Assembly: GCF_003589595.1 (NCBI RefSeq) | Contig: NW_020653900.1 | Location: 6,432,606-6,496,605, forward strand | DNA length: 64,000 bases | Direction of reading: 5' to 3' | Source: Hyposmocoma kahamanoa | Taxonomy: Eukaryota > Arthropoda > Insecta > Lepidoptera > Cosmopterigidae | Shown: positions 55,681-64,000 of the stretch, piece after piece | Numbering within the stretch: the first letter of the stretch is position 1 | Layout of the letters: each line of letters begins with the position of its first letter | Made by a program: the position numbers and the translations under genes | Notes under the pieces: model-generated | What the model was told of the DNA's origin: nothing | The model's database searches: none | What the model saw: the letters and a program-made list of their open reading frames with translations, nothing else

Positions 55681-55754
55681 TTCATCAAGAGCCTAGACTC
55701 TTGATGATCCCTAATGATCGATCGATGATCTATAGATTGATCCCTAGGGATCAA
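55681..55754. repeat. Cluster of short palindromes
   Basis: TCATCAAGAG / CTCTTGATGA pair around a 6-nt loop (55,682-55,707). GATCGATCGATGATC follows, then a perfect 18-bp palindrome, TTGATCCCTAGGGATCAA, at 55,737-55,754. All centre on TTGATC-type words. Confidence 0.75.
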
Positions 55755-55827
55755 GTATGTTTTTGCTAATTACTGTAAATCAAGTTTTTTTAATATCAAT
55801 GGTTTTTTGGTCAATTTCATTATAGGA

Positions 55828-56920
55828 TAAGAGCACCAGTGGCCAGTCAGGATCCTGTAGTCAGCCTTTTGCGTTAATTGCTTATAAACAGCGATCTTTT
55901 TTGAATTAACAAATCGCAAGTTGATAAAATTAAGCTCCTCATTGGTCACTATATTACGCGACTAGTGCGGTAAGAGGTCAGGAGCAGAAATAGACTCGTT
56001 AATACTGGTGCCGTCAGTCGAAAAGAGGTGTTTTGCCAAGTCCGCCATTTTTTTTTCTCAGCAAGCGACGTTACACAGGTAAGAAAAGGTGACAGGTAAG
56101 AAAAGTTATGTTTCGATGTTACAAGTGACTGTTTTTTCTCCACTTGTGTGTTACTTATTAGTTTATCTATTCAATTTCATTCATACTGTAATAATTTATC
56201 ACTAATTTACGTACAAATTGAGGGGGCTGGCTACTGGAGACTGCTTTTTGTATGAAATTCAATGCTCAGCCTCCAGGAGCTGACTTTTGGTTAAATCGTA
56301 TATTTATCAAATTATGACAAAAATTATATCGTTAAAACCGTTACAATAAAATGTTCAAATTTAACTTAACATTCCCTATACACTTTTGTGAAAAACCCAG
56401 TAGCCAGCCCTATTTGAAAATATTTTTTTAATAAGACTGACCACTGGGTTTTGCGGCATCAGTGTCCAGCCGTCCCTTATAATGTATGTAGGTAAGTCTA
56501 ATATATTTATTATTTAACTATAGTAACGAGGGCGTTTTAATAATTTTAGTAAAAAATGGCACCAAGACCGATACACTCGTATCCCATATATCCGTCGATT
56601 TTCACATAGTAATTTTATTGTTGATTTTGATCTCATTATTATTGATAAGTGTTATGGCTGAGTACAGGGTACACAGAGGCTGTTTATTGGATTTTGGAGG
56701 CTGACTATTGGGAAAAAATGCCATTTTTTCTTTAAACCTAAATATAATATCAGTACAGAAGATTTTTATTTGTTACATTATTTATATTAAAACTATAATA
56801 AATGATTGATCAAACAATGTGGTACGTTTTTATATCCGACCTACTCTGTACAAATAACAAAGATTCAAAATTGAAATTCCCGTTAAAAGGCGTCAGCCAG
56901 TAGTCTTACTGGTGCCTTTA
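55828..56920. mobile_element. 1.1-kb candidate inverted-repeat element with a repeated internal motif
   Basis: The left end is TAAGAGCACCAGT and the right end, inverted, is TAAAGGCACCAGT (11 of 13 match). Just inside each end is a diverged GTAGTCAGCCTTTTGCG / TGGCTGACGCCTTTTAACG block. Variants of CAGTAGCCAGCC or its complement recur at about 55,857, 56,226, 56,264, 56,397, 56,437, 56,461, 56,694 and 56,895. No open frame suggests a transposase. No target-site duplication is clear. Confidence 0.5.
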
Positions 56921-56999
56921 CTCTACTTTTAAAATTAATAAATTAAAATCAGATCAATCTACGATCGAAAATTAATATCAAAATCAAATAATCCATAGG

Positions 57000-57494
57000 T
57001 AAAATTTTTACACTTGAAAACGTCATTTTTAAAGCTAGTGCTCGTTCACTATGCTGACCTCCCTGAGAAGAACCAGCAAGTAACTCTAGGGATTAGATAG
57101 ATATAGGCACTTTTTAAATAAACTTAAATGCTTTGTGTGGAATTTAGTATGAGTCTCTTGTCTTTCCGTAGATCTTTATCTAACACGTAGTCTACAATTT
57201 TGTAATATGCCTTTTCAATTAAAATACTTTTAATGTAAGTCTTAGACTTAGGAAATGGTAATATTAATATATGTTCCGGAATCTTATTGTAAAAACGTAT
57301 ACAGTTCCCCATACAAGAATCGTTTACCTTAGTTAAACGAAATCGTGGTACCATGAGTTTGGACTTAGTTGTAAGGTTAATATTATGGATATCTTCACGA
57401 AACATCTTAACGAAATTATGTATATTTTTTCGGGCATACAAAATATTTGAGTATATTTACTGTGATGCCACAGTCATGATACCAGTCTCCTTAA
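57000..57494 (-). mobile_element. 5'-truncated LINE (Jockey/CR1-like)
   Basis: The minus-strand frame (57,441-57,124) gives MYARKNIHNF, LMVPRFRLTKVNDSCMGNCI, RFYNKIPEHILILPFPKSKT and IDYVLDKDLRKDK-like sequence. A 3' UTR with CTCGTTCACTATGCTGACCT (plus-strand reading) follows. It is the same family as 17,294 but more diverged, with the 5' break at CATGATACCAGTCTCCTT. Confidence 0.8.
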
Positions 57495-57995
57495 AAAAAA
57501 CAACTTGATCTCTAGACACTTTTGATGTGTGTATATGACTTCAAATTCTAATTTACGTAGGCATAAATGTTTAGTTGCTATAGTGTGAAGTCTCCAACTG
57601 GCATTAGGTCAGCATGGCCGGCGGATTAAACCCTCTCCTTAGAGGGGTCGAGATCGGTAGGTTTTAATACTTCAGAAACTTTTGTAAATGTGAGTACAAC
57701 AACACACAGAAGTATATCACAGTCGTATGAATAATAATGGATATGGGACAAATAAACAAATTGACAAAGTTTGAAATTATTTAAGGTATACTAATTCTTC
57801 AAAACCATAGAAAAAAACCAAAAAACCAAAACCATAGAAAATTTTCTATAGATCAAATTCTTAGACTTTCGAGTGCTTACACATTGGAAATAAAGCTATT
57901 TTTATTAATATTTTTTTTCGAATCTAAATCGTTTATATTTGTTTTTTTATGAATAAATCTTACCGTCAGTCCAACTTTTTAACTTTTAAATTTTT
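57495..57995. other. Unassigned sequence with an E-family scrap
   Basis: TTTTTTTTCGAATCTAAATC, GTTTATATTTG at about 57,905-57,940 is a family E arm fragment. ATAGAAAATTTTCTAT at 57,834-57,849 is a 16-bp palindrome. Confidence 0.4.
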
Positions 57996-58402
57996 TAACT
58001 GCCTCTGTGGCCGAACAGTTACCGTGTTGGATTGCCTCTCCCCATCGGAAACTGCGTCGCTTCTGAGTCGAAGCGCATAATTGCGATTCACAACTGGCCA
58101 ATAGTTGATTGAACTCACAAATTAGAAAGATATAGTAGGAATCAGGTTCATATTCTCGCCCGGAAACCCATCTGATTTCGAGACTCGGATGGGCTACCCG
58201 AACGGATCGATTCGCTCGCTGGGCTATACAACGCTCATACCCTCAACATAGCCCCGCACTAGGAACACCCTATGTCGCGGGTACCATGGACACACACATA
58301 GACAACCACAAATTACACCCAACACACGAGAAAAATAAATGTAGGCGATACAAATACTTCTCTCGGTCCGGGAACCAAGCCCGGGACCTCTGTGTGGCAG
58401 TT
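57996..58402 (-). mobile_element. SINE-B bounded by inverted tRNA heads, with 200 bp between
   Basis: A plus-oriented head fragment at 57,998-58,036 (ACTGCCTCTGTGGCCGAACA, GTTACCGTGTTGGATTGCC) precedes a minus-strand SINE-B at about 58,236-58,402 (CATAGCCCCGCACTAGGAAC, GGTCCGGGAACCAAGCCCGG). The spacer carries TCTGAGTCGAAGCGCATAAT, TGCGATTCACAAC and GAGACTCGGATGGGCTACCC, GAACGGATCGATTCGCTCGC, which I cannot class. Confidence 0.7.
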
Positions 58403-59309
58403 AACTATGTATGGCCAGGGTGTGCTCAGAAGGAAACAAGTAGGTTTAACACATTGAAATTGAAGAAAAAGAAAAACAGTGAACAAAGTGACATTTGCAA
58501 CATTGAAACTAGACCAATTTCTCCATTTGAAAATCGGAAATATTCATACCGATACTCACCAGTGGCAGTTTCTCAGCATTCAGAGCGTGTAATCGCATTA
58601 TAGACAATGCAGGATGTGCAATATCAGCAGTATGACTTCAGTGCCAAGGTACACAGTAGGACTTTGCCATTAAAACTCACTTTTCGGATCTAAACTCGCA
58701 TATATTTAAACCAACGTTTCATGGAATGATGGTTTTAAAAAAATTGTAAATTTTACGTCAAGTTTAAAGTGAAAAATATCTCTTTTAATGCAACAAAAGT
58801 TTAATCTATTTCAGATATAAAAATAAAATTAAGTAATCACAAATGCCTTACGCTCAAATTTGTTTGATCTTTTTTTGTTTAACTTTCGTTTTTAGTGACT
58901 CTTGTGGAAGACGAGACGAGAAACTTCAGGACGAATGGACTTACATTTTAAACGGAAAAGACTTCGTATCTAACATACATACGTCGAGCTAGAAAAGTCC
59001 ATGTGACACTTTGTCTATGTGACATTTTATCGTTAGTTTGTCAGTCGTGTAACGGAGACAGCTCTCTATAAATCCGAAAAAAGCCGATTATGGACGAAAG
59101 TCTTTATCTAAAGTTCGATGTCTAGTATTTTAAGTGCCTGTAACAGACTGCCATTTACTATTTTCGGATTTATTAGTGTATTCAAGTAGTGGTGGTAAGT
59201 TTGCTGGTGGGGATTGGGGAAAACGAAATGGACCACTAGTTTGTTCTAATTACGAATAACAAAGATCAAACACTTTTCAAATTTCAAAATTCAAATTTCA
59301 AAATTCCTC
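58403..59309. other. Unassigned sequence
   Basis: An E-family scrap lies near 58,680-58,720 (TTTTCGGATCTAAACTCGCA). A 14-bp tandem pair AAATTTCAAAATTC lies near 59,280. The 105-codon frame at 58,286-58,603 starts inside the SINE and has no domain. Confidence 0.35.
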
Positions 59310-59390
59310 AATCAGGTCGGATTAGAACCAACGTCTTCTAGCAAACCGTGTCAGACGCTATGCCAACTAAGCCATGGAACGAACCAGCAG
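59310..59390 (-). mobile_element. tRNA-like SINE head fragment
   Basis: On the minus strand: CCATGGCTTAGTTGGCATAG (A-box side), CTAGAAGACGTTGGTTCTAA, TCCGACCTGATTGAGG. It is the single-copy form of the head seen folded back at 17,185. Confidence 0.55.
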
Positions 59391-59464
59391 AGCTTACGAA
59401 TTTTTCTATGCGCTTGTTGTAGATCTTTGATTTTCGTTTTTGAAAACTTTTTATGCCGTAGCAC

Positions 59465-59570
59465 CTTATGTCTCAGGGTGACATATGGCACTGCAACTGT
59501 TATGGACAGGCGTATTGCTTATCATCAGGCGCACGATTTATTCGTCCCGTCACTTGGTATTATGAAAAAA
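59465..59570 (-). repeat. Repeat C, outer left half
   Basis: CTTATGTCTCAGGGTGACAT, ATGGCACTGCAACTGTTATG, GACAGGCGTATTGCTTATCA and TTCGTCCCGTCACTTGGTAT. Confidence 0.7.
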
Positions 59571-59825
59571 AAAAACAAGGCCGCAATATATCTATACTAA
59601 CTGCAATCTAAATAAAATACTATTTCAACGAAATTTATTTCTTCATTCACAGAGGTACCTTTACAGCTACCATCGCTAACTAAAGACGTCGCTTTAATCA
59701 TTGTAATTTTCAAGTTTTTCTTTCTTTTTTTTTATTTCACAAAAGTCTTTTTTTTCAAGTTTTTATTGAATGTCACGGTGTTTTACTACCATGATATTTA
59801 ATTAATAATAATAATAATAATAATA

Positions 59826-60027
59826 ACGCTCACACTCAACATAGCCCCGCACTAGGGAGACCCTGTGTCGCGGGTGCTATGGACACACACATAGACAACC
59901 ACAAATTACACCCAAACTCACGAGAGAAATAAATGTAGACCATACAAATATTTCTCCCTGCCCGGGAATCGAACCTGGGACCTCTGCGTGGCAGTCCGGC
60001 ATGGTAACCGTTTGGCCACTGAGGCAG
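59826..60027 (-). mobile_element. SINE-B, full length, with (ATA)n tail
   Basis: Minus orientation: ACATAGCCCCGCACTAGGGA, CGCGGGTGCTATGGACAC, ACTCACGAGAGAAATAAATG, CCTGCCCGGGAATCGAACCT and GGTAACCGTTTGGCCACTGA. A clean (TAA)n run at 59,805-59,826 forms its tail. It is the best reference copy of the family here. Confidence 0.9.
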
Positions 60028-61617
60028 TTGAATAACACGTGAAGAAATTTTAAAAAGGATTAGGGATGAGAGATATATTTTAAAGGTAATAGAGAACGGA
60101 AGGTGGAAAATGATTGGATGTCTGTATTTGTATATGGATAGAAGGAAAAAGAAAGAGAGAAAAACTAAGATGGCATACATTGAACAAATAAAGAAGAACA
60201 TCAAAATAAGCAGCTATAAACAGATCTATGAACCGTAAGCAGTGGAGAAGGCTTTACCGACTAGTGACTCTTAAATAGGTGATGATAAAATTGTTGAAGC
60301 ATCAAGGTTCATTTATTTTGTGTACTTTTGAATCGAGCTGTCAGTTGGTCGGGCATTCCAATAAGGATACTCTTTCTTTCTTATGTATTGTACATAATTT
60401 CGATTCTGTGTTCCACGTTCTTTGTTGTGGTGTAAATATTCGTATTATATCTCTTAAATGTTTTCAATTATATATTATGGTCTGCTTTTAAAACAAAACA
60501 ATTGGTAAAAGTGTTAAGTTTACAAGATAATGTTTTGTAGTCATGCAAATATATTGCAGAAAAAGACGTGTAGTATCGCATCATGTAGAGCGTGTAATGG
60601 TGTAGACAATACAGGATGTTCAATGGAGAACACGAGGCCGAGAGAAACAGGGTAATGGAATGATATTGATGATATTAGTGCATTCCTATATGTTACTATC
60701 CGACTACTGTACTATAGTGAGGTAACTATTGCTACCTCGTCGCTGCAACAGTTTTTTTTGGTATCATATTGCGGATGCGTGGTATGTATGAGACAAACTT
60801 GGGATTGTGGTCGAAATCAAACTGGAACACATTTGTATACTGCAATCTGTTTATTTTACAAAATAAACCATTATAAAATGTATCAAAAGTCTTACAACTA
60901 AACGCTTTATTAAATAATGACGCTAATTACGCAGAAGACATCGACGATAAACATGATGATTTTCTTTTTTAACGGAAAAATAACTTGGGAAGTAAAACAG
61001 TGGTAAAATCAAAAGTAATTTAAAATAAAAACAAGGCTATTCACAAATGACAAATCTTACAAAATATACAAGGGTAGATAGATAATAATGATGCTGGTGA
61101 TCGTTGTAAAGGAATTAAGTAGGATTATAAGTAAGTTACAAAAAAAAGCAACAAAACGTTATGTTTGAAACAATATACGATCCACGATAGAAAGATGGAA
61201 CAGTAATATTTATAGTACAGAAGAAGTGACTAGAAGAAAAAACAAGAATAAATCAAATTTAACATAAAAATCATAGAACAGTAGATATTGATTGACATAT
61301 CAAAATCACTCTGTCAGTCACGTCAAAATTGTGATCTGTGATTGGATATTTCAAATCTTTATGATGATAAACTATAATGCCCTCTAGTGATAACGGTAGA
61401 AGTTTATTAAAAACTCATAACAAATGGTTTATTGAAATTTGTTTTCAGGAGTTAGATTTAAAATTATCAATAGTGGTATCATCGTAGCCACTGGTTAGTC
61501 AAAGTTGCTAATACCATTTCCTATAGAAATTTTCTAAACTTCATGTCATGAGGGTCTGGTAAAACCATATGATCCCTATATAATTAATCTTACTAAGTAA
61601 ACTTCTTTATTGAAAAT
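60028..61617. other. Unassigned AT-rich sequence
   Basis: No coding exon, RNA gene or shared repeat was seen. AATAAA for the minus-strand gene to the right (plus-strand TTTATT) lies at 61,606-61,611. Confidence 0.35.
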
Positions 61618-61826
61618 CTATCCAGTATTAATAGGCGTCCATGCAAAATTTCTTCCGTTTCTTATTTTCTCGTCTCTTGGGTCGTCAGCTGGCACATCTT
61701 TCTTAGTAATAAAGAATCTTTCAAATCTATCTCTCAGTTCGTCAGGTGTTATAGGTGTAGCTGTGGTCTCTGTTGATTTTTCGCGATAGAAATAGTCCGC
61801 TTGGTGAGGGTGGCGGTGGTAGTAGC
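61618..61826 (-). CDS. Unidentified gene, terminal coding exon
   Basis: I do not recognise this gene. On the minus strand an acceptor (TATTTTCAG|GC) opens a phase-1 exon of 209 nt that stays open for 69 codons to TAG (61,620-61,618). AATAAA follows 6 nt later. The encoded tail is histidine- and tyrosine-rich at first (YYHRHPHQADYFYRE), then Thr/Pro (STETTATPITP), then strongly charged (DELRDRFERFFITKKDVPAD), ending NFAWTPINTG. The composition, acceptor, stop and polyadenylation signal together argue for a real 3' exon. There is no Osiris AQXLAY motif, so I do not assign it to that family. Upstream exons must lie to the right; two candidates are at 62,302 and 63,511. Confidence 0.6.
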
Positions 61827-62301
61827 CTGAAAATATTTACACTATTACTACTTGAAATATAGTAAGTGGATGGTAACATGGTATTTGGTCGCATTTATTA
61901 ATAAGATGACTCTAATATCTTCCAATTGTAGGTGTTGAAAGTGACGATATTATCACATAGTTTGAAGCAGCGAGTTGTCGTTTGAAGTATGGTTTTTTTT
62001 TTTTCAAATACTTAATGCTTAACGTGGACATAAATTACGAAGCACAAATCGTATAAGTAGATTCAATACACAAAAGGTTTCCAATGTTCAAAATTGTTTC
62101 GGCGTTGTTGACTCAAGTACTATAATAAATCTAGAACCTTTTTGATATTTGTTCAGCTCTGCGGTCCAATAACTCCAGGGCGATATGAAAATATGGTATA
62201 TTAATAATGACGATCAACAATTTTTGTACTGAATACCCGACTATATGTTTGTAATAGAACGTGCAAGTACATCAATTGACCTTTTGTGCAATGAACCTTA
62301 C

Positions 62302-62387
62302 CTGAATTGCATTTAGATTTGCTTTTGCAAATGGCGTGGACCAAATTCTGCGATGAGCTTGTAAGAAGAAGTTTAGTATGTCCTGCC
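62302..62387 (-). CDS. Candidate internal exon of the unidentified gene (alternative A)
   Basis: 86 nt between a good acceptor (GTTTACAG|GG) and a consensus donor (TTCAG|GTAAGG). Joined to the terminal exon in phase 1 it reads AGHTKLLLTSSSQNLVHAIC, KSKSKCNSG. Another frame reads QDILNFFLQAHRRIWSTPFA, but that would not continue in frame into the terminal exon. The splice sites are better than the coding evidence. Confidence 0.35.
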
Positions 62388-62518
62388 CTGTAAACATGCA
62401 TTTAGTTCCTTTCCTGTTTTTATCATTTAATCTATAAATATATCCACATATTTTTAGTAAATTACGCATATTTTTCTTGAAGAAAATTCAAATTGAAGAA
62501 AGTTAAAATGAAGTCTAA

Positions 62519-62700
62519 AAGCCCCCATAAACGGGACGATTTGTCTTCGAGATCCGTCGTTTCAGACTGATAGAAACGACGAATCGATAATGTAAGGTTG
62601 TGTCGTTAACGATTAACTTGAACGCTACGGTAGTGGTGACGGATCGGTACGATTATCGTGGCAATTGATCGAAACGACGAATCGTCTGCATATGAGGGCA
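62519..62700. mobile_element. 182-bp MITE
   Basis: The left end GCCCCCATAAACGGGACGAT, TTGTC is matched by the inverted right end GCCCTCATATGCAGACGATT, CGTC. GAAACGACGAATCG is repeated directly inside (62,573 and 62,669). It is non-coding. Confidence 0.65.
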
Positions 62701-63510
62701 ATGACGTATTTTCCGAAAGCCTCAAAGAAATAATCTTTTTCTAATATTAGTATAGGTATATAATGCATATTTTCAATGAAAAGTTAATTTGTTTGTTATT
62801 TTAGACGTTATCTACGATATCGAAATTATTATTTTCCTGAGATAAACCAAGGAAAGAAAACAACGACTAATTAACAAAGTTAGAAATACACCTCTCCCAT
62901 AACTTTAAATAACTACACCTACCTACATAACGTATCCGTACTATAGTAATGTGATCGATCATCATTTTCTCTTTATTGGTTCTATCCCATAAGGAAAATT
63001 ATTTGGTCTTGTGACACTACATTGACACGAGGTCATCGCGTCTTTGTTGCGCTGTGTTTCTAGAAACATTGTTTTATTATTTCACTACAATGTTATTTGT
63101 AAAATAATAATAACCTCTCAGGACAATTTTTATATCATCTTGAACAACAACAACTTTTGTTTGTTTGTTTTAGATAGATAGATAACTCGTCTATTTGCTG
63201 AATCACAGTACATCACAAACAAACTTATGACATATGTACAATGGTAATCATAAAGAAAAATGCTAGTCTAGGCTAACAGCTATAGTCTTTAGTATCATGT
63301 TGTGTCAGGTGTAGAGTTGACTGAACTGTATCAGCAATAAGGGACTGACTCAGCATTATGCCGCAGTTCGGTCGAATTACGACGCTGAAGATTTTGCCAG
63401 GTCCTAAAGTTTTTAGTTTTTATTGTACTGTCTGACACTTTTTAAATCGGTATATGGTTTTAAAGTAGTAAATTCAAACATGCAAGCGCCCTCCCCGACG
63501 ATTCCCATAC
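62701..63510. other. Unassigned sequence
   Basis: Nothing was recognised with confidence. If the unidentified gene is real, this lies in one of its introns. Confidence 0.3.
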
Positions 63511-63558
63511 CTGCATTTTGCATTGGATTGGTATTTATTCCATAGCTTTCTTTTGTTA
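63511..63558 (-). CDS. Candidate internal exon of the unidentified gene (alternative B)
   Basis: A 48-nt phase 1-1 stretch lies between CTGTGCAG|TA and GCAG|GTATGG. It encodes TKESYGINTNPMQNAG and would join directly to YYHRHPHQADYFY of the terminal exon, skipping 62,302-62,387. The resulting peptide is plausible, but the exon is tiny and could be chance. Confidence 0.25.
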
Positions 63559-64000
63559 CTGCACAGAGTTATCACCGTTTTGAACGATCTACTTCAATAT
63601 TGTTATTTTTGTACGAAAGTAAAATCTGGTGAATTATTAAAAGTCGTAGAACATAAGCTGTTGTTTATAATATTAATAATATTATAGTCCTGCGAGGTTA
63701 GTGTTTTACGAATTACCCTGTGTAATGTTGAATACTAATTATTTATGGTAAACATCGGCCACAAATATACATAAACATAAAAATGTACACATAACGGAGT
63801 ATAGTAACAATTTCTATCAAAAAAATCGACCTATTGTGTATCTTTAGGTGCGGCCCATGTTTTGATAGAATAGTTATTTACCAATACATTCCTCTAATAA
63901 GAATATGATATAAACAATAAATAACTTACACTGATAAATTTACTAGAAATTATGTACAATGGACTTTGATGACGGGAATAAATTCCACATTAAAACTTTG
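63559..64000. other. Unassigned sequence at the right edge
   Basis: No coding exon, RNA gene or shared repeat was seen. A near-palindrome, TATAATATTAATAATATTAT, lies at about 63,667. Confidence 0.3.

Noticed and set aside
57834..57849. 16-bp palindrome ATAGAAAATTTTCTAT as a regulatory site
   Set aside because: It is short and pure AT-rich, and next to it lies a direct repeat of the same CCATAGAAAA words. Simple local duplication explains it.
59836..60204. 122-codon minus-strand frame
   Set aside because: Most of it is translation of a full-length SINE-B, and the N-terminal part is a low-complexity hydrophobic run.

Overview
The window looks like AT-rich nuclear DNA from a lepidopteran insect (moth or butterfly). 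Two things support this. Both confidently identified genes belong to the insect-specific Osiris family (DUF1676). The rest is packed with repeat types I know from moth and butterfly genomes: tRNA-derived SINEs, 5'-truncated non-LTR retrotransposons, short inverted-repeat elements and several high-copy modules. Coding sequence is very sparse, roughly 1.5 kb of 64 kb.

Layout. On the minus strand an Osiris gene has its promoter and first exon at about 14.06-13.57 kb and a second, membrane-segment exon at 4.79-4.66 kb. The 8.8-kb intron between them is full of repeats, and the remaining exon(s) probably lie beyond the left edge. On the plus strand a complete, intronless Osiris gene (255 codons) lies at 46,814-47,581. 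The two are divergent paralogues. They share a signal peptide, a CX8C two-cysteine segment, an RMES/A-(L/I)P-(I/L)IDGI motif and a hydrophobic segment ending in GKAL. They are 32.8 kb apart, so the window is part of an Osiris cluster swollen by mobile DNA. At the right edge (minus strand, 61.6-63.6 kb) is the 3' end of an unidentified gene: one convincing terminal exon with a stop codon and AATAAA, and two weaker upstream exon candidates.

Everything else is repeats and unassigned sequence. I name the families here only for this annotation. SINE-A, SINE-B and SINE-F have tRNA-like heads. Repeat C is about 280 bp and is built of two halves. Repeat D is about 270-310 bp and carries a GGAGGAGGTTCTCAATTCG head. 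Repeat E consists of fold-back elements. There are RTE-like and Jockey/CR1-like LINE ends and several MITEs. Two insertions have clean target-site duplications (17,280/17,889 and 28,879/29,192). One triple nest is resolved: a SINE inside a LINE inside repeat C, 49.1-50.6 kb.

I found no convincing new multi-gene system. The most unusual items are structural: a perfect 35-bp snap-back copy inside a repeat (2324-2395), two adjacent 18-bp hairpins that both have CTAT loops (41,566-41,655), a decayed array with a period of about 38 bp (25,931-26,236), a 24-bp AT-rich minisatellite (32,613-32,748), SINEs bounded by inverted tRNA heads, a 1.1-kb inverted-repeat element with a recurring internal motif (55,828-56,920), and a GC-rich island of unknown origin (20,190-20,975). 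Coordinates of diverged repeats are approximate.
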